A stretch of DNA of 43,624 nt from a virus (IMGVR_UViG_3300018411_000036:1-43624), one strand, 5' to 3'; positions 30,709-37,301 are shown, counted from the stretch's first letter. Program-made: numbers and translations. The notes: generated by a model from the sequence alone, not told the origin.

Positions 30709-31779
30709 ATGGATCTAATCATCAAGCCGACAGAGCGGTGCAACTTCAAGTGCACGTTCTGTTCGAGCACAAAGATTACTGACGACAACACCGTCGAACT
30801 TGATCACGAGTACATCTCCCAGTTCCTGAAAAGGTTTCCGGAGACGAAAACGATCATCGTCAACGGTGGCGATCCACTGATGATGCCTCCTGAATATTAC
30901 TGGAAGATCATCGAGCACCTTGACCTGATTGGGTCTAATGCTACGATCTCTTTCACATCCAACCTGTGGCCGTTTTACAAGAACCCTGAAAAGTGGGTTG
31001 ATCTGTTCAACCACCCACGGATGGGGATTGGCACATCATTTCAGTATGGTGGTGGGCGACTGAAAGGCGATCTAACGGAGTTTTCTGAAGAGGACTTCTG
31101 GAAAGTGTCCGACATGATGCTCGAACGTGTCGGTTATCGCCCCGACTTCATTTCTGTGATTACAGAAGAAAATGCTGATAGAGCGATTGAAAACGTGTTG
31201 TTGGCACAGAAAATGGGCGTGGTTTGCAAGCTAAATTACGCATTTTCGTCCGGTCCTCCGGTGAAATTTCGTGGAATTACGATGGGTCAGCAGGGCAAAC
31301 CATACATGCTCGCTGACATCTATGAAATCTATGTGGAGATCTGGAAGCGTGGGCTAACTGAGTGGGAATACAACACCAAACAGATGGTCAAACGGCTTCG
31401 TGGTGAAGGAACAACATGTCCGCAGAACCGCAAATGCGACGGAGGGATCCGGACGCTGCAACCATCTGGTGATTATTACAGCTGTGGTGCTTTTGGTGAT
31501 GATCGGATATACTCAATCGACTTCAAGCAAGAGATGTCTGGCGCGAAGGTGTTCCCGATCCGCAACGAGATGGAGCTGCAGTCACTGAAGCAGTCGTGCT
31601 TCACGTGCCCAATGTTTGAGATTTGTAACGGTTGTCGTAAAACGATCAAAGACTTGAAAGATCACGGAATGGTTGAGAAACACTGCTCAAAGATGAAAAC
31701 ACTTGCCGCTGACATCATTGAAGCAAACGGTCTGATAGGTGTGCTTCTTCCAACGCCTTATGTCAACGAACAAAAATGA
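30709..31779 (+). CDS. radical SAM/SPASM protein 3
   Basis: Protein of 356 residues. ERCNFKCTFC (Cys 11, 15, 18), NGGDP near 51, then a C-terminal SPASM-like region: GTTCPQNRKCDGG, YSCGAFGD, SCFTCPMFEICNGCRK and KHCSKM. A 24-base gap after the oxygenase gene is the largest internal gap of the operon. ATGA overlap with the next gene. Confidence 0.87.
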   Translation: MDLIIKPTERCNFKCTFCSSTKITDDNTVELDHEYISQFLKRFPETKTIIVNGGDPLMMPPEYYWKIIEHLDLIGSNATISFTSNLWPFYKNPEKWVDLFNHPRMGIGTSFQYGGGRLKGDLTEFSEEDFWKVSDMMLERVGYRPDFISVITEENADRAIENVLLAQKMGVVCKLNYAFSSGPPVKFRGITMGQQGKPYMLADIYEIYVEIWKRGLTEWEYNTKQMVKRLRGEGTTCPQNRKCDGGIRTLQPSGDYYSCGAFGDDRIYSIDFKQEMSGAKVFPIRNEMELQSLKQSCFTCPMFEICNGCRKTIKDLKDHGMVEKHCSKMKTLAADIIEANGLIGVLLPTPYVNEQK

Positions 31780-32264
31780 TGTCATACAACTTCAAAAACG
31801 ACAACGGTCGCATCAATCAGGGGAGACCAGGGCTGAATGTGTTGATACCCCCCACAGATCCATTATTTAACACACAAGTAGAGAGCGGTGTGCAAAATTG
31901 TGTTTTTGCATTAGGTTGTAAAGGGTATATAACTTTGGGCAGCTGTGAAGGACATCCTCCAGAAGCGGATCCAACAAACGACACCTATTGGCACATCAGC
32001 ATAGCGTATGATAGTGATAGAGTGTTTGAGGTGTTTCAGCGGGCGATGAAGTGGTCATTCGTCTATGTCAAACACGACAGCACTTATCCGGCTGACCTAG
32101 ATTGGTTCAACAGAGTGTTTGAGCAGCGGTTCAACCAGTTTAACATTCTAACAATATACACGTCATCCAACACCGTCAAACGCAACCAGCTTGCAAAACG
32201 GTGTTTTGCAAAACATTGCCTTGCTAGAATCAACAAATTGCCCCTAGCATCACAAATAACATGA
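31776..32264 (+). CDS. SCEGH-motif protein
   Basis: Protein of 162 residues containing GCKGYITLGSCEGHPPEAD near residue 48; an S-C-E/Q-G-H motif occurs in small uncharacterised bacterial proteins, where the Cys and His could be catalytic or bind metal. The C-terminus is basic with further Cys and His (KRCFAKHCLARIN). Overlaps radical SAM genes on both sides, so it probably acts with them. Confidence 0.6.
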   Translation: MMSYNFKNDNGRINQGRPGLNVLIPPTDPLFNTQVESGVQNCVFALGCKGYITLGSCEGHPPEADPTNDTYWHISIAYDSDRVFEVFQRAMKWSFVYVKHDSTYPADLDWFNRVFEQRFNQFNILTIYTSSNTVKRNQLAKRCFAKHCLARINKLPLASQIT

Positions 32265-33172
32265 ATATTTCCATCAACCCGAGTTACTTCTGCAACTTCC
32301 GCTGTGACTTTTGCTACTTAACAGAACAACAACTTGGCGACACGAGCAAGATTTCACTTGAGCGTTTGGATGACTTGTTGGGTCAGGTCAAACAGCATAC
32401 TGACATCGCATGGGTTGATCTGTATGGTGGTGAAATTGGTGCGCTGAAGCGTGATTATTTTGATGGTCTCCGACACACAATCCGTCGTCATTACCACGGC
32501 AAGATCAGCGTTATCACGAACTTCTCAATGCTGCATACAGGGTTCTTTGAGGATGACTTCGTTCTCAGCGTCAGTTATGACTTTGAGGCGCGTGAGAAAT
32601 CTGATCGTGTGTTCCAAAACATGCTGCAAAGCCCTGTGCCAATCGCTGTATTGATCCTCGCAAGTCCAAAAGTGCTGGCAACGGACGTCAACTACATGAT
32701 CACAATGCTGAATATGTGCACATCTGTGACAAGCGTTGAGATCAAGCCGTACAGCACAAACCAAGCGAACAGTCACAATGTCACACATAAGGACTTTGAG
32801 CAGTTCGTGATGAAATGGATTGACAGTCCTGTTGACAAGCGTTTCCGGTTCATCAATGAGGACAAAATCAATGTGTGCTTAGATGGAGAGTACAACGCGT
32901 TCAGCGACGATCACGTCTACATCACACCGAATGGTAAATTTGGTGTGTTAGAGTTTGACCTCAATGACCGTGAGTTCTTTCTTGAATTAGACAGTTGGAA
33001 CGACTATATAATGTGGACGGAGAAAGAAAAGAACACAATCAGCAACATATGCAAAAAATGTGAGTATTTCGGTCACTGTTTAACAGAGCACTATCGCCCT
33101 GTTTATGACCTAACAAATTCGTGTAACGGCTACAAAGGACTACTGAACTGGTATGCAAGAGTGGAAAATTAG
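32261..33172 (+). CDS. radical SAM protein 4
   Basis: Protein of 303 residues. YFCNFRCDFC (Cys 11, 15, 18), YGGE near 53, and a short C-terminal Cys set: NICKKCEYFGHCLTEHYRP then NSCNGYKG. The auxiliary region is smaller than in proteins 1 and 3. Overlaps the next gene by 20 bases. Confidence 0.85.
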   Translation: MNISINPSYFCNFRCDFCYLTEQQLGDTSKISLERLDDLLGQVKQHTDIAWVDLYGGEIGALKRDYFDGLRHTIRRHYHGKISVITNFSMLHTGFFEDDFVLSVSYDFEAREKSDRVFQNMLQSPVPIAVLILASPKVLATDVNYMITMLNMCTSVTSVEIKPYSTNQANSHNVTHKDFEQFVMKWIDSPVDKRFRFINEDKINVCLDGEYNAFSDDHVYITPNGKFGVLEFDLNDREFFLELDSWNDYIMWTEKEKNTISNICKKCEYFGHCLTEHYRPVYDLTNSCNGYKGLLNWYARVEN

Positions 33173-33572
33173 ACAAGATGTGTTCCACAGATTGAACACA
33201 GAACACGACGACGACCTGAAAACAAAAGAAGTGACATTCACTGACGAGATCGTTCGCGATGCTGTCCGGTACTTCACTGATAGAAACATTGGGTGGGTGT
33301 ATCCAAGCAAGAGTTATATGGTCGGGATATGCTACGCAAAGTGGCTGTCGGATGTGTGGGGCGGCAACCCGTACGATTACCTAGATGACCCCGAGTTGCT
33401 TCACAAAAACGATCCGTACTTCGTTCCTTATGAGGACGATAAGGAAACGTATGACGCAATCCTGTCGCAAATCAACGGATGGGATTTTGCGATGGAAACA
33501 GGGCTTGTGCTGGACGTTCACAAGTACTTCATAGCGGAGTTTATGCTTGAAGAAAATCCTGTTGACAAATAG
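33153..33572 (+). CDS. hypothetical protein, last gene of the radical SAM operon
   Basis: Protein of 139 residues, helical and aromatic-rich (GWVYPSKSYMVGICYAKWLS, DVWGGNPYDYLDDPELL), acidic overall. No recognised domain. The next promoter begins within its last codons. Confidence 0.6.
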   Translation: MQEWKIRQDVFHRLNTEHDDDLKTKEVTFTDEIVRDAVRYFTDRNIGWVYPSKSYMVGICYAKWLSDVWGGNPYDYLDDPELLHKNDPYFVPYEDDKETYDAILSQINGWDFAMETGLVLDVHKYFIAEFMLEENPVDK

Positions 33573-33590
33573 TCCAACTTGATATATAGT
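33562..33590 (+). promoter_or_regulatory. sigma-70-type promoter, small-RNA unit 1
   Basis: TTGACA 33562-33567, 17-bp spacer, TATAGT 33585-33590. Confidence 0.8.
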
Positions 33591-33599
33591 ACACATCAA

Positions 33600-33725
33600 C
33601 AGTTGTTTGATCAGCGCCTTGCACCGGAAGAAAGGGATAACCGGTGTGCATATTTAGGGACTGCTGTCAAAGACGATAAACACCACCCAGGTTTTGCAGG
33701 ACAATGGGGCGCTGTTCAAACAACT
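33600..33725 (+). ncRNA. inverted-repeat-bounded small RNA 1
   Basis: CAGTTGTTTGA-CAGCGCC on the left pairs with GGCGCTG-TCAAACAACTG on the right (about 18 bp with one bulge), enclosing about 85 nt with a GCACCGG/CCGGTGTGC hairpin. No reading frame. Starts ten bases after the promoter. Confidence 0.6.
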
Positions 33726-33726
33726 G

Positions 33727-33755
33727 TTGACTTTCAACACAAGATGTTGTAAAGT
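33727..33755 (+). promoter_or_regulatory. sigma-70-type promoter, small-RNA unit 2
   Basis: TTGACT 33727-33732, 17-bp spacer, TAAAGT 33750-33755. Confidence 0.7.
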
Positions 33756-33769
33756 GCACATCAAGTTGT

Positions 33770-33851
33770 TATTGAAACGCATTCTGCTGAAGTTGGTTCA
33801 GTTAGGCAGGGCGCATCCAACAGCCTATGTCCGTTAGAATGCGTTTCAATA
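33770..33851 (+). ncRNA. inverted-repeat-bounded small RNA 2
   Basis: TATTGAAACGCATTCT pairs with AGAATGCGTTTCAATA (16 bp perfect) around about 50 nt. Uses the same TATTGAA end as the 19.4-21.4 kb cassettes. Confidence 0.65.
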
Positions 33852-33868
33852 AAAATTTGATTACCCTG

Positions 33869-33897
33869 TTGACTACAAAAACAAAATGTGGTACAAT
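33869..33897 (+). promoter_or_regulatory. sigma-70-type promoter, small-RNA unit 3
   Basis: TTGACT 33869-33874, 17-bp spacer, TACAAT 33892-33897. Confidence 0.75.
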
Positions 33898-33927
33898 AGG
33901 GTCAAGCAAATCGTTCTTTAACAAGTA

Positions 33928-34112
33928 GTTGTGCATTTTAGGCTGATGGGCGGCAAACCGCCAGCAGTCTGCGTCTTCACTCAGCGACCCCCGTTGCCGC
34001 GGTGCTAAGTTGAAGTTCCAATAGGTTAACGGTAGACCAGCCGCCTTGTGGCGGAAAGTTCAGGTTCAAATCCTGGTTAGTGTTTATGAAGCGTCAGCCT
34101 AAAATGCACAAC
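33928..34112 (+). ncRNA. inverted-repeat-bounded RNA 3 containing a tRNA-like domain
   Basis: GTTGTGCATTTTAGGCTGA pairs with TCAGCCTAAAATGCACAAC (19 bp perfect). Inside, 34020-34083 has a canonical D arm (TAGGTTAACGGTAGACC), a 5-bp arm CCGCC-TTGT-GGCGG where the anticodon arm should be, a 5-nt variable region AAAGT and T arm TCAGG-TTCAAAT-CCTGG. There is no 7-nt anticodon loop and no CCA. Confidence 0.55.
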
Positions 34113-34117
34113 ACCTG

Positions 34118-34146
34118 TTGACATCTAACGAAAGTTGATGTACAAT
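34118..34146 (+). promoter_or_regulatory. sigma-70-type promoter
   Basis: TTGACA 34118-34123, 17-bp spacer, TACAAT 34141-34146. Confidence 0.75.
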
Positions 34147-34172
34147 GATTTGGACGGTAGTGTAAATTTCTG

Positions 34173-34211
34173 TTGACTGATTGGTCACTTTGATGTACAC
34201 TACTATAAATA
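34173..34211 (+). promoter_or_regulatory. early promoter with overlapping late promoter
   Basis: TTGACT 34173-34178, 17-bp spacer, TACACT 34196-34201; TATAAATA follows at 34204-34211. Confidence 0.7.
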
Positions 34212-34261
34212 GATTGACAAACGGTGCATGGGGCACCAAACGAAACAAAGGAAGAATTGAA

Positions 34262-34408
34262 ATGACACGTTTTGAACGCAAACATATGATGGAGCAGGGC
34301 TCACGCTTTACAAGCGTCGGGACAGGCTTCGTGCGTTCAGAGTGTGGCTTCAATAACTCCGATCGTATTAGCCAGATCAAGGCCTCTGTGGAGGGCTGTA
34401 CAGGATAA
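34262..34408 (+). CDS. 48-residue hypothetical protein
   Basis: MTRFERKHMMEQGSRFTSVG onward, with AAAGGAAGAATTGA as ribosome site, its own early and late promoters and a terminator 40 bases later. Short, basic and Ser/Gly-rich; no homologue recognised. The complete transcription unit argues that it is expressed. Confidence 0.6.
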   Translation: MTRFERKHMMEQGSRFTSVGTGFVRSECGFNNSDRISQIKASVEGCTG

Positions 34409-34445
34409 AAGCGCAAGCTAAAACTGAAACAGCAAACCCCCAAAG

Positions 34446-34475
34446 AGGCCTGAGATGAAAATCCAGGCCTTTTTG
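34446..34475 (+). terminator. intrinsic terminator
   Basis: AGGCCTG (34446-34452) pairs with CAGGCCT (34464-34470), followed by TTTTG. It ends the small-RNA and 48-residue gene region. Confidence 0.85.
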
Positions 34476-34718
34476 TTGGTCTGAAAGAAAGTAGGTTACG
34501 AAAATCGGTAGTCACATAAAACGAACACGAAAGTGGTAGCAGAGACCTAGGTCTAGTTCGCCCACTATAAACAAAATCGATGAGGGTCGCCCCTCAAAGA
34601 TGCGACAAACACGCTAGGGGGTTCTGGAGAGGGAAACCTCAATAGACAAGCCAACGATGTGTTGGCACATTTTTACAGAGCATTGGCAACAGTGTTCTGC
34701 AAAAATGTTAGATTACAC
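34476..34718 (+). other. noncoding spacer with hairpins
   Basis: No gene seen. GCCAAC/GTTGGC near 34652 and ACATTTTT-CAGA with TCTG-AAAAATGT near 34668-34710 form hairpins. Confidence 0.4.
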
Positions 34719-34793
34719 GGAGGATTATCCTGGCTGGGCTGGGCGCTGTCTTGAAAACAGATGGATCGGTGATGAGCCGGTTGGAGTTCGAAA
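34719..34793 (+). pseudogene. truncated tRNA-Ser(TGA)
   Basis: Has a GGAGGAT acceptor strand, D region, anticodon arm GCTGT-CTTGAAA-ACAG (TGA), a class II variable arm and the start of the T arm (TTGGAG-TTCGAA), then breaks off. An HNH gene and an intact tRNA-Ser(TGA) follow. Confidence 0.7.
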
Positions 34794-34810
34794 ACTTTTT
34801 GTGGTCGAAC

Positions 34811-34842
34811 TATAAATAATACATGCTGAGGAGGTGTGTATG
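34811..34842 (+). promoter_or_regulatory. late promoter and start-site hairpin of the HNH gene
   Basis: TATAAATA 34811-34818. ATACA and TGTAT flank GAGGAGG and can pair, covering the ribosome site and the ATG at 34840. Confidence 0.55.
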
Positions 34843-35253
34843 ATTAAAATGTGTTCCGCTTGCGGCAACGAAAAACATTTGTTTGAGTTTCGCAAAGACA
34901 AAAATCAAAAAGACGGCGTTCAGTCACGCTGTAAGGTTTGTGCGCGAGCAGCTATAAACGCCGCATATGAAACCAAATATGGCGAGAAAACACGAGCACG
35001 TAATCAAAAACGAGCGAGAATAGTGCTAGATAACCTAAAAGAATGTAGAGAAAACAGCGTTTGTGCGTGCTGTGGTGAGGATTGTGCTGCGTGTCTGGAC
35101 TTTCATCACACAGACCCGAGCACAAAATCGTTTTCTATAAGCAAGGCCGGAAACCGTAGTTGGGAGGCAGTACTTGCTGAAATCAAAAAATGTGTTGTTG
35201 TGTGCAAAAACTGCCACAGCAAGATACACAATGGGGTTTTGACGTTATTGTAA
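34840..35253 (+). CDS. HNH homing endonuclease next to tRNA-Ser
   Basis: Protein of 137 residues. Zinc finger MCSACGNEKHLFEFRKD ... RCKVCARAA at the start; HNH core VCACCGEDCAACLDFHHTDP, then WEAVLAEIKKCVVVCKNCHS KIH. ATG 34840 fits GAGGAGG better than the upstream GTG. Its stop is one base before an intact tRNA-Ser(TGA), and a truncated tRNA-Ser(TGA) lies upstream. Confidence 0.88.
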   Translation: MIKMCSACGNEKHLFEFRKDKNQKDGVQSRCKVCARAAINAAYETKYGEKTRARNQKRARIVLDNLKECRENSVCACCGEDCAACLDFHHTDPSTKSFSISKAGNRSWEAVLAEIKKCVVVCKNCHSKIHNGVLTLL

Positions 35254-35254
35254 T

Positions 35255-35345
35255 GGAAGGTCTACCGTATTGGCGAGCGGCACTGCCTTGAAAGCAGTTT
35301 GATCCAGAAATGGGTTTGGGGGTTCAAATCCGTCACCTTCCGCCA
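35255..35345 (+). tRNA. tRNA-Ser(TGA)
   Basis: Class II; acceptor GGAAGGT/ACCTTCC, anticodon arm ACTGC-CTTGAAA-GCAGT, T loop TTCAAAT, CCA encoded. Confidence 0.93.
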
Positions 35346-35355
35346 TATTTTCTGT

Positions 35356-35432
35356 TGGGGTGAGATGCGACGGGAAGCATACTGGACTTTGAATCCAGGT
35401 CTTAGTCGGTTCGAATCCGACCACCTCTGCCA
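35356..35432 (+). tRNA. tRNA-Gln(TTG)
   Basis: Anticodon arm CTGGA-CTTTGAA-TCCAG, acceptor GGGGTG/CACCTC, T loop TTCGAAT, CCA encoded. Confidence 0.85.
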
Positions 35433-35433
35433 C

Positions 35434-35519
35434 GGAAGATCAAGCTGACCGGGTCAGCCACTGTCTCGAAAACAGATGGATCCGCAAGGGTTGCAGTTCG
35501 ATTCTGCGTTCTTCCGCCA
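35434..35519 (+). tRNA. tRNA-Ser(CGA)
   Basis: Class II; anticodon arm CTGT-CTCGAAA-ACAG, acceptor GGAAGA/TCTTCC, T loop TTCGATT, CCA encoded. Confidence 0.92.
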
Positions 35520-35529
35520 TATTTTCTGT

Positions 35530-35606
35530 TGGAGATTCGCCAAGTTGGTTAAGGCATCGGATTTTGATTCCGACATTCATAGGTTCGAATCCTATATCTC
35601 CTGCCA
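35530..35606 (+). tRNA. tRNA-Gln(TTG), second copy
   Basis: Anticodon arm CGGA-TTTTGAT-TCCG, acceptor GGAGAT/ATCTCC, T loop TTCGAAT, CCA encoded. Sequence differs from the copy at 35356. Confidence 0.85.
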
Positions 35607-35613
35607 AAATAAT

Positions 35614-35715
35614 CCACTGCAGGCTTGGGCGCCCGGGACCGCATGCACCCCGAAGAGACGGTTCGATTCCGTCCGAGATGGTTTGCCTGGGTTCGATTCC
35701 TGGGGCAGTGGGCCA
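35614..35715 (+). tRNA. tRNA-like gene with two T-arm motifs
   Basis: Outer acceptor CCACTGC/GCAGTGG plus G-CCA and T arm CTGGG-TTCGATT-CCTGG. An internal GACGG-TTCGATT-CCGTC also has T-arm form; if read as an anticodon arm it would be CGA. Similar layout to 17851-17973. Confidence 0.4.
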
Positions 35716-35726
35716 AACAATTTAAT

Positions 35727-35802
35727 GCTGCTGTAGCTGATGTGGTCATAGCGGTGGACTGAAAATCCACAGAAACAGGTTCGATCCCTGTCGGCAGCGC
35801 CA
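35727..35802 (+). tRNA. tRNA-Phe(GAA)
   Basis: Acceptor GCTGCTG/CGGCAGC, anticodon arm GTGGA-CTGAAAA-TCCAC, T loop TTCGATC, CCA encoded. Confidence 0.93.
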
Positions 35803-35810
35803 AAACAGAT

Positions 35811-35885
35811 GCGGGTATGGTGCTAGTGGTAACACAAGACCTTGCCAAGGTTTAGTTGAGGGTTCGATTCCCTCTACCCGCTCCA
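35811..35885 (+). tRNA. tRNA-Gly(GCC)
   Basis: Acceptor GCGGGTA/TACCCGC, anticodon loop TTGCCAA, T loop TTCGATT, CCA encoded. Confidence 0.92.
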
Positions 35886-35893
35886 AATTTTAT

Positions 35894-35969
35894 ACCCCTG
35901 TGGTGAAATAGGAAATCATCAGACCCTGCGAAGGTCTAGTCCCAGGTTCGACTCCTGGTGGGGGTGCCA
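35894..35969 (+). tRNA. tRNA-Arg(GCG)
   Basis: Anticodon arm AGACC-CTGCGAA-GGTCT; acceptor ACCCCTG/TGGGGGT; T loop TTCGACT; CCA encoded. GCG is an uncommon bacterial Arg anticodon (ACG is usual). Confidence 0.85.
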
Positions 35970-35977
35970 GATTTAAA

Positions 35978-36066
35978 GGTGAGATGCGAGAGTTGGTCTA
36001 ATCGGCCTCCCTGGAAAGGAGTGCGTCGGAAACGGCACTAGGGTTCGAATCCCTATCTCACCGCCA
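35978..36066 (+). tRNA. tRNA-Ser(GGA)
   Basis: Class II; acceptor GGTGAGA/TCTCACC, anticodon arm CTCC-CTGGAAA-GGAG, T loop TTCGAAT, CCA encoded. Confidence 0.93.
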
Positions 36067-36077
36067 CAAAGATTTAT

Positions 36078-36154
36078 TGGCCAGTAGCTCAGTTGGTAGT
36101 AGCGGATGACTGTTAATCATCAGGTCGCGGGTTCGATCCCTGCCTGGCCAGCCA
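36078..36154 (+). tRNA. tRNA-Asn(GTT)
   Basis: Acceptor TGGCCAG/CTGGCCA, anticodon arm GATGA-CTGTTAA-TCATC, T loop TTCGATC, CCA encoded. Confidence 0.93.
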
Positions 36155-36222
36155 AGTTAAAGAATCCCTTCAGCAATCATTTATTCAACTTGTACTTGAA
36201 ACCAAAAGTGGATTCTGTTATT
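36155..36222 (+). repeat. CAGCAA hairpin element (copy 3)
   Basis: AGTTAAAGAATCC, CTTCAGCAA, then GGATTCTGTT 35 nt later; AGAATCC pairs with GGATTCT. Directly after a tRNA CCA. Confidence 0.6.
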
Positions 36223-36226
36223 CATA

Positions 36227-36300
36227 TTGCGTTCGACTTCTGGTGAGGTCACCAGGCTTTCATCCTGGCTAGGCGAGTTCGATCCTCGTACGCAATACCA
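36227..36300 (+). tRNA. tRNA-Glu(TTC)
   Basis: Acceptor ATTGCGT/ACGCAAT, anticodon arm CCAGG-CTTTCAT-CCTGG, T loop TTCGATC, CCA encoded. Confidence 0.9.
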
Positions 36301-36309
36301 AAGTTTTAT

Positions 36310-36400
36310 TGTCCAGTGACCGGAGTTTGGTAACGGCCCTGACTGTTAATCAGAGAGATGCGAGAGCATTACGCAGGTTCGATCCCTGCCTGGACAGCCA
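36310..36400 (+). tRNA. tRNA-Asn(GTT) with class II-like variable arm
   Basis: Acceptor TGTCCAG/CTGGACA, anticodon arm CTGA-CTGTTAA-TCAG, T loop TTCGATC, CCA encoded. The variable region contains an extra hairpin GATGC-GAGA-GCATT, unexpected for Asn. Confidence 0.8.
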
Positions 36401-36408
36401 AACATTTT

Positions 36409-36483
36409 GGAGCATTCGTCTATCGGTTAGGACGCTGCCCTTTCAAGGCGGAAAGAGGGGTTCAACTCCCCTATGCTCTACCA
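36409..36483 (+). tRNA. tRNA-Glu(TTC), second copy
   Basis: Anticodon loop CTTTCAA, acceptor GGAGCAT/ATGCTCT, T loop TTCAACT, CCA encoded. Confidence 0.88.
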
Positions 36484-36491
36484 AACAACAC

Positions 36492-36568
36492 GCTCCTGTC
36501 GTCTAGTTGGTTTAGGACGCCACTCTTTCAAGGTGGAAAGTCGGGTTCGAATCCCGATAGGAGCACCA
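36492..36568 (+). tRNA. tRNA-Glu(TTC), third copy
   Basis: Acceptor GCTCCTG/TAGGAGC, anticodon arm CCACT-CTTTCAA-GGTGG, T loop TTCGAAT, CCA encoded. Confidence 0.88.
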
Positions 36569-36574
36569 ATTTAT

Positions 36575-36650
36575 ACCGTAGAGGCCACCTGGGGGTGATA
36601 TCTCACTGTCTATGAGACTGCGGCGGGTTCGATTCCCGTCTACGGTGCCA
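36575..36650 (+). tRNA. tRNA-Asp(GTC) with U37
   Basis: Acceptor ACCGTAG/CTACGGT, anticodon arm TCTCA-CTGTCTA-TGAGA. Position 37 is T where a purine is expected. T loop TTCGATT, CCA encoded. Confidence 0.8.
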
Positions 36651-36659
36651 ATTTTCAAT

Positions 36660-36737
36660 GGTGTTGATAGTGTAGTGGTTCTGCACGGGTGTCTGTGAAA
36701 CACTCAGTGGCGGGTTCGATTCCCCCTCTTCACCCCA
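36660..36737 (+). tRNA. tRNA-His(GTG)
   Basis: Anticodon arm GTGT-CTGTGAA-ACAC, extra 5' G opposite C73 as in His tRNAs, T loop TTCGATT, CCA encoded. Two mismatches in the acceptor stem. Confidence 0.85.
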
Positions 36738-36744
36738 AACAAAT

Positions 36745-36820
36745 GGACCCGTAGCTCAATCGGGAGAGCGCATGCCTGTCACGCATGAGGTAGCGAGATC
36801 GAAACTCGTCGGGTCCGCCA
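36745..36820 (+). tRNA. tRNA-Asp(GTC)
   Basis: Acceptor GGACCCG/CGGGTCC, anticodon arm CATGC-CTGTCAC-GCATG, T loop ATCGAAA, CCA encoded. Confidence 0.9.
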
Positions 36821-36831
36821 GCATATATAAT

Positions 36832-36906
36832 GGTGATATGACGTAGATAGATGCGTAGCGGTTTCATAAGCCGACGAGGAAGGAGCATTACCTTCTATCA
36901 CCACCA
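36832..36906 (+). tRNA. tRNA-Met(CAT) with variant T loop
   Basis: Acceptor GGTGATA/TATCACC, anticodon arm GCGGT-TTCATAA-GCCGA, CCA encoded. T arm GAAGG-AGCATTA-CCTTC lacks the usual TTCRA. Could be elongator Met or an Ile tRNA with modified C34. Confidence 0.75.
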
Positions 36907-36913
36907 AAAATTT

Positions 36914-36987
36914 GCCTCGTTCGTCTAATGGTAGGGCCGCGCTTTTACACGGCGCAGACGGCAGTTCGATTCTGTCACGAGGTACCA
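36914..36987 (+). tRNA. tRNA-Val(TAC)
   Basis: Acceptor GCCTCGT/ACGAGGT, anticodon arm GCGCT-TTTACAC-GGCGC, T loop TTCGATT, CCA encoded. Confidence 0.9.
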
Positions 36988-37060
36988 AGTTAAAGGATGG
37001 TTCCAGCAACCAAAAAATGCACTTGACTTTTAATCAAACTAGCAAAAACCCATCCTGTCA
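36988..37060 (+). repeat. CAGCAA hairpin element (copy 4)
   Basis: AGTTAAAGGATGG, TTCCAGCAACC, then CCATCCTGTC about 40 nt later; GGATGG pairs with CCATCC. Confidence 0.6.
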
Positions 37061-37076
37061 ATTTTAGGAGATAATT

Positions 37077-37208
37077 GTGGCACATAAGCAACAAGGAAAC
37101 CTAACCCCTAGCCCTCAATGGTGGAAACACCTAAAGGACTGGAAACGCGTTTGGCATAAGCGTGAGCGCCAAGCATACAAACGAATGGTTGACAAACAAA
37201 CAAGTTGA
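37077..37208 (+). CDS. 43-residue basic protein
   Basis: GTG-initiated frame with TAGGAG upstream: MAHKQQGNLTPSPQWWKHLK then a strongly basic, Trp-containing helix (DWKRVWHKRERQAYKRM). It lies between tRNA genes and could bind nucleic acid; function unknown. Confidence 0.55.
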   Translation: MAHKQQGNLTPSPQWWKHLKDWKRVWHKRERQAYKRMVDKQTS

Positions 37209-37217
37209 CCGTATAAT
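37189..37217 (+). promoter_or_regulatory. sigma-70-type promoter
   Basis: TTGACA 37189-37194, 17-bp spacer, TATAAT 37212-37217, a near-consensus site. Confidence 0.8.
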
Positions 37218-37241
37218 ACATTTTCTTTCAAGGAGAACGGC

Positions 37242-37262
37242 ATGAAACGTGGTAAACGTTAG
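37242..37262 (+). CDS. six-codon leader frame MKRGKR
   Basis: ATG AAA CGT GGT AAA CGT stop, with an AAGGAGAACGG ribosome site of good strength and a near-consensus promoter upstream. A 16-bp hairpin follows at once, then two tRNA-Lys genes. It contains two AAA Lys codons. A leader peptide that senses charging or ribosome passage is possible. Confidence 0.4.
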   Translation: MKRGKR

Positions 37263-37301
37263 TGTCAACTCTGAATCCCGTAATTGGTTCAGGGTTGGCA
37301 C
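37262..37301 (+). promoter_or_regulatory. strong hairpin after the leader frame
   Basis: GTGTCAACTCTGAATCC pairs with GGTTCAGGGTTGGCAC over 16 positions including G-T pairs. No T run follows, so it is probably not a simple terminator. Confidence 0.55.

Noticed and set aside
33940-33970. CTGATG with a nearby GC hairpin suggested a hammerhead ribozyme.
   Set aside because: The CUGAnGA and GAAA core elements are not both present in the required positions.
36988-37030. GGTTCCAGCAACCAAAAAA looked like a preQ1 riboswitch aptamer.
   Set aside because: The other copies of the CAGCAA element lack the preQ1 consensus, and the C-rich strand and downstream A tract do not match it.
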